Shown here piece after piece: positions 1-5,064 of a DNA stretch of 5,064 bases. Positions within the stretch are counted from its first letter, which is position 1. Each line of letters begins with the position of its first letter. The notes below the pieces were generated by a model that saw nothing but the letters and a program-made list of their open reading frames with translations, was not told where the DNA came from and did no database searches. The position numbers and the translations under genes are program-made. Source of the stretch: an uncultured bacterium (GTDB taxonomy: Bacteria > Planctomycetota > Phycisphaerae > Phycisphaerales > SM1A02); the NCBI GenBank assembly GCA_903861235.1, contig CAIOTP010000056.1:1-5064 (forward strand), given 5' to 3'.

Positions 1-303
1 GATGAACTCCTTGGTCCCGTCCAGCGGGTCGATCAGCCAGAATCGGCCTTGGGGCTTGCGGTGGACCAGCGAAGCCTCGTCCTCCTCGCTGACCACGGGC
101 ACGCCGGCAAGCATCCCCTCCAGACCGACGACCAGACAGCGGTGGGAGGCCAGATCCGCCTCCGTCAGGGGCGTGCTGTCCGCCTTGGTGTCGACATGGG
201 CCGCTCCGGGACGGTCATAGACGGTCATCACCGCCCGACCCGCCTGCCGCGTCAGTTCGACCAGACGATTGAGAAGATCCGCATGCGGACCTGCGTGTCG
301 CAT
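1..303 (-). CDS. cysQ: 3'(2'),5'-bisphosphate nucleotidase CysQ (5' part; runs off the window edge)
   Basis: Only the first 101 codons are present. The family removes the 3'-phosphate from adenosine 3',5'-bisphosphate (PAP), the by-product of PAPS use, and belongs to the Mg-dependent, Li-sensitive inositol monophosphatase superfamily. Seen here: the CysQ-type K-A-D-S-T-P-L-T-E-A-D block at residues 40-50, the V-V-S-E-E metal-binding motif at 70-74, and F-W-L-I-D-P-L-D-G-T-K-E-F-I at 88-101, whose D92 and D95 would be metal ligands. Comparable CysQ proteins are about 250 residues, so more than half lies outside the window. The chosen ATG is at 303. An in-frame ATG at 312 would add M-C-T and is preceded directly by a TAA, so the start is one of these two; neither has a clear Shine-Dalgarno. 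It is divergent from cysD-cysNC, which fits PAP recycling and supports CysQ over a generic inositol phosphatase. Confidence 0.93.
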   Translation of the reverse strand, partial: MRHAGPHADLLNRLVELTRQAGRAVMTVYDRPGAAHVDTKADSTPLTEADLASHRCLVVGLEGMLAGVPVVSEEDEASLVHRKPQGRFWLIDPLDGTKEFI

Positions 304-391
304 AGTGCACATTTACACGATCTTTTGTCCATCCGGTAGTTGCAGACCTGCATTTGGACGATATTTTGGCAACAGAAGCATTTTGCGTCAC
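304..391. promoter_or_regulatory. Divergent cysQ / cysD intergenic region
   Basis: This 88-base gap separates two divergent start codons and is clearly richer in A/T than the flanking genes, as expected for promoter DNA. Both promoters must lie here or inside the opposite gene's start. On the plus strand the best pair I see is TTGCAG (340-345) and TATTTT (362-367) with a 16-base spacer, a weak match that would give a leader of only about 20 bases. A convincing minus-strand promoter was not found. No riboswitch, leader peptide or attenuator was recognised. Confidence 0.55.
341..352. promoter_or_regulatory. Short inverted repeat, possible operator
   Basis: TGCAG-AC-CTGCA is a perfect 5-base inverted repeat with a 2-base centre. 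It overlaps the candidate -35 of cysD in the middle of the divergent gap, a position suited to a dimeric regulator acting on both genes. I do not recognise it as a known sulfur-regulator site, and one short repeat could arise by chance. Confidence 0.2.
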
Positions 392-1846
392 ATGGCCTCC
401 AAGAACTCCCACCCTGACCTGCATGGCCTCGACGGCGACGCCGTCTGGGACACCGAGAAGGCGTTTCTCCATCTCCAGCGGCTCGGCCTCTGCGAGAGCA
501 AGCGAACCGCCGAGAGGCGGCTGCAGGAGCTGGGCGTGGTGCCGCCCTCGATCGGCGCGGCTGAGCTGATCGACGAATTCGCCCGGCCTCTCAACCAGGT
601 GCTCCTGGACTGGGAACTGGAAGAAGCCCGCAGCAAGCGGTGGCTGGTCCTCTTCGCTCGAATCCATGTGCTGCCCACCGGAGCCGCCTGCCTGGTCGCC
701 CACGACGCCCGCGGTGCGCACTTCTGGGTGCCTCTGAAGGGTGGTGTGGCCAACGCGGACACGGTGGCTCCGGCACTCGCCCGGCTCGCACGACACGCGG
801 GAAAGACCATCGCCGTGTTCCCCTCGGGCCCCCTGTGCCGTCCATGCCGCACCATCCGGCAGCCCGAAGGCGTGAAGATGGACATGCTTCCCTACCCGCC
901 GGTGCTCGATCCCGAGCCCGTGCCGGCGCCGCCACGCCCGCGCAGCACCGCTCGGACGCATCTGGATCGGCTGGAGGACGAGAGCATCGAGATCATCCGC
1001 GAGGCGGTGGCCGAGAGCGAGAACCCGGTCATGCTGCATTCCCTGGGCAAGGACAGCATGGTGATGATGCACCTGGCGCAGAAGGCGTTCTTCCCGGCGC
1101 CACCTCCGTTTCCGCTGCTGCACGTGGACACGCGGTGGAAGTTCCGCGAGATGTACCTCTTCCGCGAATGGATGGCCCGCTCGAGCGGCATGCGCATGCT
1201 TCGCCATGTGAACCCCGAGGCGGTGGAGCGCGACATCAATCCCTTCGACCACGGCTCGCAGCTGCACACCGACATCACCAAGACCGTGGGCCTGAAGCAG
1301 GCGCTGGACCTGCACCGGTTCGACCTGGCCTTCGGCGGCGCCCGGCGCGACGAGGAGAAGAGCCGGGCCAAGGAACGGGTCTTCAGCTTCCGGACCGCCG
1401 CCCACGCCTGGGATCCGAAGAACCAGCGCCCGGAGCTCTGGAATCTCTACAACGCACGCAAGAATCCCGGGGAGAGCATCCGGGTCTTCCCGCTCTCCAA
1501 CTGGACCGAGCTGGACGTCTGGAGCTACGTGCTCCGCGAGTCCATCCCGGTGGTGCCGCTCTACTTCGCCAAGGAGCGGGCGGTGGTCGACCGTGGCGGC
1601 ACGCTGCTGCTGGTGGACGACGGTCGCATGCGCCTGCTTCCCGGCGAGCGCATCGAGCGGCGGCGCGTGCGGTTCCGCACGCTGGGCTGCTACCCGCTCA
1701 CCGGCGCGGTCGAGAGTGCGGCCACCACCCTGCAGGACATCGTTCTCGAACTTCTGCAGTCGCGGCAGTCCGAGCGCCAGGGCCGCGTGATCGACCACGA
1801 CGCGGCGGCCAGCATGGAGAAGAAGAAGCGCGAGGGCTACTTCTGA
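392..1846 (+). CDS. cysD: Sulfate adenylyltransferase subunit 2 (CysD) with unrecognised N-terminal extension
   Basis: This is the catalytic subunit of ATP sulfurylase (sulfate + ATP to APS + PPi), working with the CysN GTPase. From about residue 190 the 484-residue product follows CysD closely: PP-loop S-L-G-K-D-S at 217-222, an H-V-D-T-R-W-K-F-R-E-M-Y block, G-G-A-R-R-D-E-E-K-S-R-A-K-E-R at 315-329, W-D-P-K-N-Q-R-P-E-L-W, F-P-L-S-N-W-T-E, R-F-R-T-L-G-C-Y-P-L-T-G-A-V-E-S, and the C-terminal K-K-R-E-G-Y-F. Ordinary CysD is about 300 residues. Here residues 1-162 form an extra region with an amphipathic, possibly helix-turn-helix-like N-terminal part, a hydrophobic R-W-L-V-L-F-A-R-I stretch and a CxxC (C149, C152), then a Pro-rich linker. 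I do not recognise it. Its codons keep strong G/C third positions, so it looks translated. ATG 392 was chosen because upstream codons enter AT-rich promoter DNA and then cysQ; its Shine-Dalgarno is weak. An alternative start at 878 gives a normal 322-residue CysD. Confidence 0.93.
   Translation: MASKNSHPDLHGLDGDAVWDTEKAFLHLQRLGLCESKRTAERRLQELGVVPPSIGAAELIDEFARPLNQVLLDWELEEARSKRWLVLFARIHVLPTGAACLVAHDARGAHFWVPLKGGVANADTVAPALARLARHAGKTIAVFPSGPLCRPCRTIRQPEGVKMDMLPYPPVLDPEPVPAPPRPRSTARTHLDRLEDESIEIIREAVAESENPVMLHSLGKDSMVMMHLAQKAFFPAPPPFPLLHVDTRWKFREMYLFREWMARSSGMRMLRHVNPEAVERDINPFDHGSQLHTDITKTVGLKQALDLHRFDLAFGGARRDEEKSRAKERVFSFRTAAHAWDPKNQRPELWNLYNARKNPGESIRVFPLSNWTELDVWSYVLRESIPVVPLYFAKERAVVDRGGTLLLVDDGRMRLLPGERIERRRVRFRTLGCYPLTGAVESAATTLQDIVLELLQSRQSERQGRVIDHDAAASMEKKKREGYF
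866..880 (+). promoter_or_regulatory. Possible internal ribosome binding site and start for CysD core
   Basis: GAAGG at 866-870 lies 7 bases before an in-frame ATG at 878, better placed than anything before ATG 392. Initiation here would give a 322-residue protein close to standard CysD length. A TGA in another frame at 873-875 sits just before this ATG, the arrangement expected of two coupled genes if the upstream frame had shifted by one base. Confidence 0.35.
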
Positions 1847-1848
1847 TG
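1832..1848 (+). promoter_or_regulatory. Ribosome binding site and stop-start overlap for cysNC
   Basis: GAGGG at 1832-1836 lies inside the last codons of cysD, 9 bases before ATG 1846. The cysD stop TGA (1844-1846) shares its A with the cysNC ATG. This fixes the cysNC start and suggests translational coupling, which suits two subunits of one enzyme. Confidence 0.75.
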
Positions 1849-3753
1849 CCTCGCCCCCGCCGCAAACCCGCGCCCGCCGCGGCGCCGCCTTCGATCGACG
1901 CGTTCCTCGATCGCCAGGCCAGACTGGGGCTGCTCCGCTTCATCACCTGCGGCAGCGTGGACGACGGCAAGAGCACGCTCATCGGCCGCCTGCTCTGGGA
2001 GAGCCAGCTGCTCTTCGAGGACCAGATCGCGGCGTTGGAGCGCGATTCCGCCCGGCACGGCACGCAGGGCGGCAAGATCGACTTCGCCCTGCTGGTCGAC
2101 GGCCTTGCCGCCGAGCGGGAACAGGGCATCACCATCGACGTGGCCTACCGGTTCTTCACCACCGACCGCCGCACCTTCATCGTGGCCGACACGCCCGGCC
2201 ACGAGCAGTACACGCGGAACATGGTGACCGGCGCCAGCACCGCCGACGCCGCCGTGCTGCTGGTGGACGCACGCCAGGGCCTGCTGACCCAGACCCGACG
2301 ACACAGCCATCTGGTGTCGCTGGTGGGGATCCGCGACGTGGCCCTGGCGGTGAACAAGATGGACCTGGTGGGCTTCGATCGCGAGGTCTTCGAACGCATC
2401 GAGCGCGACTACCGCGCCTTCGCCGCTCCGCTGGGCTTCCGCTCCATCACCGCCGTGCCCATCTCCGCACTGGACGGCGACAACGTGACCACCCGCTCCG
2501 CCCGGATGCGATGGCACCGCGGAACCACCCTGATGGGCTGGCTGGAGACCGTGCAGCCGGCGCCACCTGCGGAGGATCGCTTCCGCTTCCCTGTGCAGCT
2601 GGTCAACCGACCTTCGCCCGACTTCCGCGGCTTCATGGGGACCGTGGCCGAAGGCTGGGTGCGCCGCGGCGACACCGTGCGGGTGACCGCCAGCGGCGAG
2701 ACCGCCCGCGTCCAGCGGATCGTCACCCTGGACGGCGCCCGCGCGCGAGCGGACCGCGGCGATTCGGTCACCCTCACCCTCGATCGCGAGGTGGACGCCA
2801 GCCGCGGCGACCTGATCAGCTGCTCCGACGCGGTGGACACCACGGACCAGTTCGAGGCCACGCTGGTGTGGCTGCACGGCGATCCAGGCCTGACCGGGCG
2901 CGGCTACCTGCTGAAGCTGGGCACGCAGGTGGTGCCGGCCAGCGTGACCGCCATCAAGCACGGCCTGAACGTGAACACCATGGCCCACGAGCCGCGTTCG
3001 CAGCTGGTGCTGAACGACATCGCCACCTGCACCCTCGCCACCGGCCGTCCGATCGCCTACGACGCCTACGAGCGATCGCGGGCCATGGGCGGCTTCATCC
3101 TGGTGGACCGCTTCACCAACGCCACGGTGGCCGCGGGCATGATCCGCCACAGCCTCCGCCGCGCGCAGAACGTGCATCGGCAGGCCCTGAGCGTGAAGCG
3201 GGAGGACCGGGAGCGACTTCACGGGCACCCGGCTCGCGTGGTCTGGTTCACCGGCCTCTCCGGCAGCGGCAAGAGCACCATCGCCAATGCGCTCGAAGTG
3301 GCCCTGCATCGCCGCGGCCGGCACACCTACATCCTGGACGGGGACAACGTGCGTCAGGGCCTGAACCGGGACCTGGGCTTCACCGACGCCGACCGGGTGG
3401 AGAACATCCGCCGCGTGGCGGAAGTGGCCAGGCTCATGTGCGACGCGGGTCTGGTGGTCATGACCAGCTTCATCTCGCCGTTCCGCGCCGAGCGCGAGAT
3501 GGCCCGTGAACTGGTCGGTCCGGAACGCTTCATCGAGGTTTTCGTCAGCACGCCGCTGCAGGCCTGCGAGGCGCGTGACCCCAAGGGCCTGTACCGCAAG
3601 GCTCGAAGCGGACAGCTGCCCAACCTGAGCGGCATCGGCAGCCCCTACGAGCCGCCGACCTCGCCCCAGCTGACGATCGACGCGTCCACCACCGCGGTGG
3701 AGGATGCGGTGAAGCGCCTGATGAAGATGCTGGACGCCCCCACCGGCGGCTGA
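1846..3753 (+). CDS. cysNC: Bifunctional CysN-CysC: ATP sulfurylase GTPase subunit fused to APS kinase
   Basis: The 635-residue product joins two sulfate-activation enzymes. The N-terminal part is CysN, an EF-Tu-like GTPase that drives APS synthesis by CysD: G1 G-S-V-D-D-G-K-S at 36-43, switch segment G-I-T-I-D-V-A-Y-R from 94, G3 D-T-P-G-H at 115-119, G4 N-K-M-D at 170-173 and S-A-L-D-G near 207-211, followed by beta-barrel domains ending in G-G-F-I-L-V-D-R-F-T-N-A-T-V-A-A-G-M-I. The C-terminal part, from about residue 444, is APS kinase (APS + ATP to PAPS): P-loop G-L-S-G-S-G-K-S at 470-477, D-G-D-N-V-R-Q-G-L-N-R-D-L-G-F at 498-512, and R-D-P-K-G-L-Y-R-K-A-R. The usual F-T-G-I-D segment reads L-S-G-I-G at 594-598, so the Phe and Asp are changed. 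The CysNC fusion is common in bacteria and the length is normal. The gene is cotranscribed with cysD, with overlapping stop and start. Confidence 0.96.
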   Translation: MPRPRRKPAPAAAPPSIDAFLDRQARLGLLRFITCGSVDDGKSTLIGRLLWESQLLFEDQIAALERDSARHGTQGGKIDFALLVDGLAAEREQGITIDVAYRFFTTDRRTFIVADTPGHEQYTRNMVTGASTADAAVLLVDARQGLLTQTRRHSHLVSLVGIRDVALAVNKMDLVGFDREVFERIERDYRAFAAPLGFRSITAVPISALDGDNVTTRSARMRWHRGTTLMGWLETVQPAPPAEDRFRFPVQLVNRPSPDFRGFMGTVAEGWVRRGDTVRVTASGETARVQRIVTLDGARARADRGDSVTLTLDREVDASRGDLISCSDAVDTTDQFEATLVWLHGDPGLTGRGYLLKLGTQVVPASVTAIKHGLNVNTMAHEPRSQLVLNDIATCTLATGRPIAYDAYERSRAMGGFILVDRFTNATVAAGMIRHSLRRAQNVHRQALSVKREDRERLHGHPARVVWFTGLSGSGKSTIANALEVALHRRGRHTYILDGDNVRQGLNRDLGFTDADRVENIRRVAEVARLMCDAGLVVMTSFISPFRAEREMARELVGPERFIEVFVSTPLQACEARDPKGLYRKARSGQLPNLSGIGSPYEPPTSPQLTIDASTTAVEDAVKRLMKMLDAPTGG

Positions 3754-3765
3754 CGCCGCGCGGGG
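3737..3765. terminator. GC-rich hairpin over the cysNC stop, possible terminator element
   Basis: On the plus strand GCGGC (3746-3750) and GCCGC (3755-3759) can form a stem with loop TGAC, which is the stop codon plus one base. The flanking CCCC (3737-3740) and GGGG (3762-3765) can extend it with a bulge. It lies between two convergent genes and could fold on either strand. No U-tract follows on either strand, so it is not a classic intrinsic terminator. Confidence 0.25.
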
Positions 3766-3834
3766 ACGGAAAAGTGGAGCCGAGGGGAGTCGAACCCCTG
3801 TGCCGAGACGCTCGCCATGAAGGCTTCTACGCGT

Positions 3835-3990
3835 GTATCCAGCTGTTCCATCTCGAACCCCGTGTCAGTCGCTGGACACTTCGCGGGGTTCCAGACAGGC
3901 AAGGTGTCGCGGTGAACGGCCTGTCAGCGTTCAACCGCCAGCCTGATGATTGATGGACACGCACGCCATCAGGCGTCACATGGTGTCCAT
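3835..3990 (-). other. tmRNA pseudoknots PK2, PK3 and PK4
   Basis: PK2 pairs ATGGACAC (3983-3990) with GTGTCCAT (3953-3960) and GCCTGATG (3967-3974) with CATCAGGC (3941-3948); both stems are perfect. PK3 pairs GCGGTTGAACG (3928-3938) with CGTTCACCGC (3909-3918), with one bulged T, and GACAGGC (3919-3925) with GCCTGTC (3894-3900). PK4 pairs GAACCCCG (3884-3891) with CGGGGTTC (3855-3862) and GTGTCCAGC (3871-3879) with GCTGGATAC (3835-3843), with one G-U. All three are H-type, follow one another directly and match the usual tmRNA ring. Confidence 0.9.
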
Positions 3991-4008
3991 GCGGCCTAAT
4001 TAGGCCGC
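3991..4008 (-). other. Palindromic stem-loop at the end of the tmRNA tag frame
   Basis: GCGGCCTAATTAGGCCGC is a perfect 18-base palindrome that folds as a 6-base-pair stem with loop TAATTA. It holds the last two Ala codons and the TAA stop. A helix at this position (P5) is a known tmRNA element, so it is best read as RNA structure and not as a DNA operator. Confidence 0.8.
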
Positions 4009-4029
4009 GAGAGCGTACTGCGTGTTGGC
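4000..4029 (-). other. tmRNA tag reading frame (ANTQYALAA, stop TAA)
   Basis: The resume codon is read as GCC (4029-4027), preceded by ACGTCT at the place where E. coli has ATAGTC. The frame continues A-N-T-Q-Y-A-L-A-A and stops at TAA. With the Ala carried by the tmRNA itself the added tag would be A-ANTQYALAA. The terminal Y-A-L-A-A is the usual recognition end for ClpXP-type proteases. Nine codons is one fewer than E. coli. The resume codon is assigned by alignment, not by experiment. Confidence 0.9.
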
Positions 4030-4041
4030 AGACGTTGTTGT

Positions 4042-4073
4042 GCCTACTTTTTACGTGGCCAGCAGGCTCCACG
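4042..4073 (-). other. tmRNA pseudoknot PK1
   Basis: Stem 1 pairs CGTGG (4069-4073) with CCACG (4054-4058). Stem 2 pairs GCCTGC (4062-4067) with GTAGGC (4042-4047), including one G-U pair. The interleaved order makes an H-type pseudoknot just before the resume codon, the position of PK1 in other tmRNAs. Confidence 0.88.
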
Positions 4074-4141
4074 ACGCGCGACCTTCATCCGATTGCGTCC
4101 GGTCGATGCCGGTACGGCCCCAGTTGTCAAAGAACGTCGCC

Positions 4142-4170
4142 ATTGTAGGCCGCCGGCCCGGCGTGGCGAA
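4142..4170 (-). promoter_or_regulatory. Likely ssrA promoter
   Basis: TACAAT (minus strand, 4147-4142) matches the sigma-70-type -10 in five of six bases. It predicts a start near 4135, about 14 bases before the mature tmRNA 5' end. At a 17-base spacer the -35 would be TTCGCC (4170-4165), a weak match. The spacer holds a GC-rich inverted repeat (4151-4163). A TTGACA closer to the RNA (about 4131-4126) has no -10 at the right distance. Confidence 0.5.
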
Positions 4171-4175
4171 GCGGC

Positions 4176-5064
4176 TCACTTCCCGCCGCCGTCGACCGCC
4201 CGGAGGCGGTTGAGGCAGTTCAGCGCAGCCACCTTGTAGCACTCCGCGAAGGTGGGGTAGTTGAAGACGGTGCTCAGGAAGTAGTCGAGCCCGCCGCCGA
4301 GCGCCAGGACCGCCTGACCGATGTGCACCAGTTCGGTGGCCTGACTGCCGATGCAGTGCACCCCAAGAAGCTTCCGGCTCTCGCGGTGGAAGATCAGCTT
4401 CATCATGCCCGAGTCGTCGCCGCGGATCTGGCCGCGGGCGCTCTCGCTGTAGCGGGCGATGCCGATCTCGTAGGGCACGCAGTCCCTGGTCAGCTGCTCC
4501 TCGGTCTGGCCGGCGCTGCTCAGTTCTGGAACCGCGTAGATGCCGAAGGGCCAGTGCGGACTCATGCCGGGATGCGGCTCGCCGAACATCTCGCACGCGG
4601 CGATCCGGCCCTGTTCATAGCTGGTGGCGGCAAGCCCCGGAGCCCCGATCAGGTCGCCCGCGGCGAAGATCCACGGCACCACGGTGCGGAACCGGTCGTC
4701 CACCTTCAGGCGGCCACGGTCGTCCGGCTGCAGGCCGACCGAGGCGAGATTCAGCGCCTCGACGTTGCCCGTGCGGCCGGCGCTCACGAGCACCATCTCC
4801 GCGGTGAGCTTCTTGCCGCTCTTCGTGGTCACGGTGACGCGGGTGTGACCGTCCGCGGCCTTCTCCTTCACCGCGCCCGCCACCTCCTCGCCGAGGCGGA
4901 AGGTGACCTGCGCGAGCCGCATCTGGTGCACGAGCTCGTCGATGATCTCGTGGTCGATGAAGCCGAGCGGGCGATCGGCCTTGTCCATCACCGTCACCTG
5001 CACGCCGGCGTGGGCGAACATGCTCGCGTACTCGATGCCGATCACGCCCGCGCCGATCACCAGC
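4176..5064 (-). CDS. sthA: Soluble pyridine nucleotide transhydrogenase SthA (C-terminal part; start beyond the window)
   Basis: SthA is a cytosolic FAD flavoprotein that moves hydride between NADPH and NAD+, usually lowering excess NADPH. About 295 C-terminal residues are present and the reading frame stays open to the window edge, so the N-terminal FAD-binding region is missing. Visible features: the second Rossmann motif G-A-G-V-I-G-I-E near 5031-5054; S-G-K-K-L and G-R-T-G-N; an A-A-G-D-L-I-G FAD motif (Gly-Asp at 4653-4658); Y-E-Q-G-R-I-A-A; G-I-Y-A-V-P-E-L-S-S-A-G; and F-N-Y-P-T-F-A-E (4265-4242). That last motif replaces the His-Glu active-site segment of dihydrolipoamide dehydrogenase and mercuric reductase, which supports SthA over Lpd. 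The C-terminus ends A-A-L-N-C-L-N-R-L plus a short Gly-rich tail. It reads toward ssrA, whose G1 is 54 bases beyond the stop. The N-terminal C-x-x-x-x-C or its absence, also diagnostic, cannot be seen here. Confidence 0.93.
   Translation of the reverse strand, partial: LVIGAGVIGIEYASMFAHAGVQVTVMDKADRPLGFIDHEIIDELVHQMRLAQVTFRLGEEVAGAVKEKAADGHTRVTVTTKSGKKLTAEMVLVSAGRTGNVEALNLASVGLQPDDRGRLKVDDRFRTVVPWIFAAGDLIGAPGLAATSYEQGRIAACEMFGEPHPGMSPHWPFGIYAVPELSSAGQTEEQLTRDCVPYEIGIARYSESARGQIRGDDSGMMKLIFHRESRKLLGVHCIGSQATELVHIGQAVLALGGGLDYFLSTVFNYPTFAECYKVAALNCLNRLRAVDGGGK

Larger units (their letters stand above)
3775..4121 (-). ncRNA. ssrA: Transfer-messenger RNA (tmRNA), one-piece form
   Basis: tmRNA rescues stalled ribosomes and tags the unfinished protein for proteolysis, with SmpB. 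The 347-base gene starts GGGGCCG (4121 downward) and ends CGGCTCC plus discriminator A (3775). These form a 7-base-pair acceptor stem with the G3-U wobble used for alanylation. The T arm is AGGGG-TTCGACT-CCCCT. The 5' domain has the conserved GGCATCGACCGG element. ATGAAGG (4082-4088) pairs with CCTTCAT (3817-3823) as long-range helix P2, showing a single continuous RNA. Four H-type pseudoknots can be drawn, one before and three after the tag reading frame, in the standard order. The conserved CGTAAAAA lies in PK1. The CCA is not encoded: CTTTT follows the discriminator. A leader of roughly 14 bases between the likely transcription start and G1 would be removed by RNase P. Several open frames cross this region but are incidental. 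Confidence 0.97.

Noticed and set aside
215..1798. Long open frame on the minus strand opposite cysD (527 codons)
   Set aside because: It lies antisense to a confidently identified CysD, and its translation is low in complexity (rich in H, R, G, Q, A), as expected for a GC-rich shadow frame.
1837..3324. Long open frame on the minus strand opposite cysNC (495 codons)
   Set aside because: Antisense shadow of a strongly supported gene, with a His/Gly/Ala-rich translation and no recognisable motif.
2511..3509. 332-codon plus-strand frame inside cysNC
   Set aside because: It overlaps the CysN and CysC motifs in another frame and its Arg/Pro/Gly-rich translation looks like a frame-shifted reading of GC-rich codons.
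3775..3800. tmRNA 3' end as an integration (attachment) site
   Set aside because: ssrA is a common integrase target, but its 3' side abuts intact cysNC and no integrase, island or repeated 3' fragment is visible.
3827..4072. Small minus-strand open frame between cysNC and sthA, and neighbouring ones at 3645-3902 and 4022-4213
   Set aside because: The region is explained by tmRNA structure (four pseudoknots, tag frame, P2 helix); the open frames are incidental.
4151..4163. GC-rich inverted repeat CGCCGG-C-CCGGCG as sthA terminator
   Set aside because: The loop is very small and TACAATGG, not a U-tract, follows on the minus strand; it lies in the ssrA promoter spacer and is better left unassigned.
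4176..5064. Dihydrolipoamide dehydrogenase or mercuric reductase as identity of the edge gene
   Set aside because: The His-containing C-terminal active-site motif of those enzymes is replaced by F-N-Y-P-T-F-A-E, and G-R-T-G-N and the C-terminal A-A-L-N-C-L-N-R-L fit SthA.
1..5064. A new defence, mobile or other undescribed system
   Set aside because: Every long stretch is accounted for by conserved sulfur, redox or ribosome-rescue genes; only the CysD extension is unexplained.

Overview
The window is a GC-rich bacterial chromosomal segment with four protein genes and one stable RNA. All are recognisable housekeeping genes; I see no mobile element, CRISPR array, phage gene or defence system. 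The tmRNA is the one-piece type with four pseudoknots. That argues against the lineages with split tmRNA (alphaproteobacteria, some betaproteobacteria and cyanobacteria), but I cannot name the phylum. The tag peptide (ANTQYALAA after the tRNA-borne Ala) may help place it.

Layout: (1) 1-303, minus strand: 5' part of cysQ, encoding PAP phosphatase, cut by the window edge. (2) 304-391: a comparatively AT-rich divergent promoter region. (3) 392-1846, plus: cysD, ATP sulfurylase subunit 2, with an unrecognised N-terminal region of about 160 residues followed by a Pro-rich linker. (4) 1846-3753, plus: a cysN-cysC fusion whose ATG overlaps the cysD stop. (5) 3775-4121, minus: ssrA (tmRNA), tail to tail with cysNC across only 21 bases. 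(6) 4176-5064, minus: 3' part of sthA (soluble pyridine nucleotide transhydrogenase), cut by the other edge, with the ssrA promoter lying just after its stop.

How the genes work together: CysD and the CysN GTPase make APS from sulfate and ATP, the fused CysC domain phosphorylates APS to PAPS, and CysQ removes the PAP left when PAPS is used. PAPS synthesis and PAP clearance are therefore divergently paired. No PAPS reductase or sulfotransferase is visible, so the fate of PAPS (assimilation or sulfation) cannot be decided here. ssrA (ribosome rescue) and sthA (NADPH/NADH balance) are unrelated neighbours.

The points most worth a second look are the CysD N-terminal extension, with a possible internal start or frameshift at its junction, and substitutions in the normally conserved FTGID motif of the APS kinase domain. 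The tmRNA has a 9-codon tag and does not encode its CCA end.
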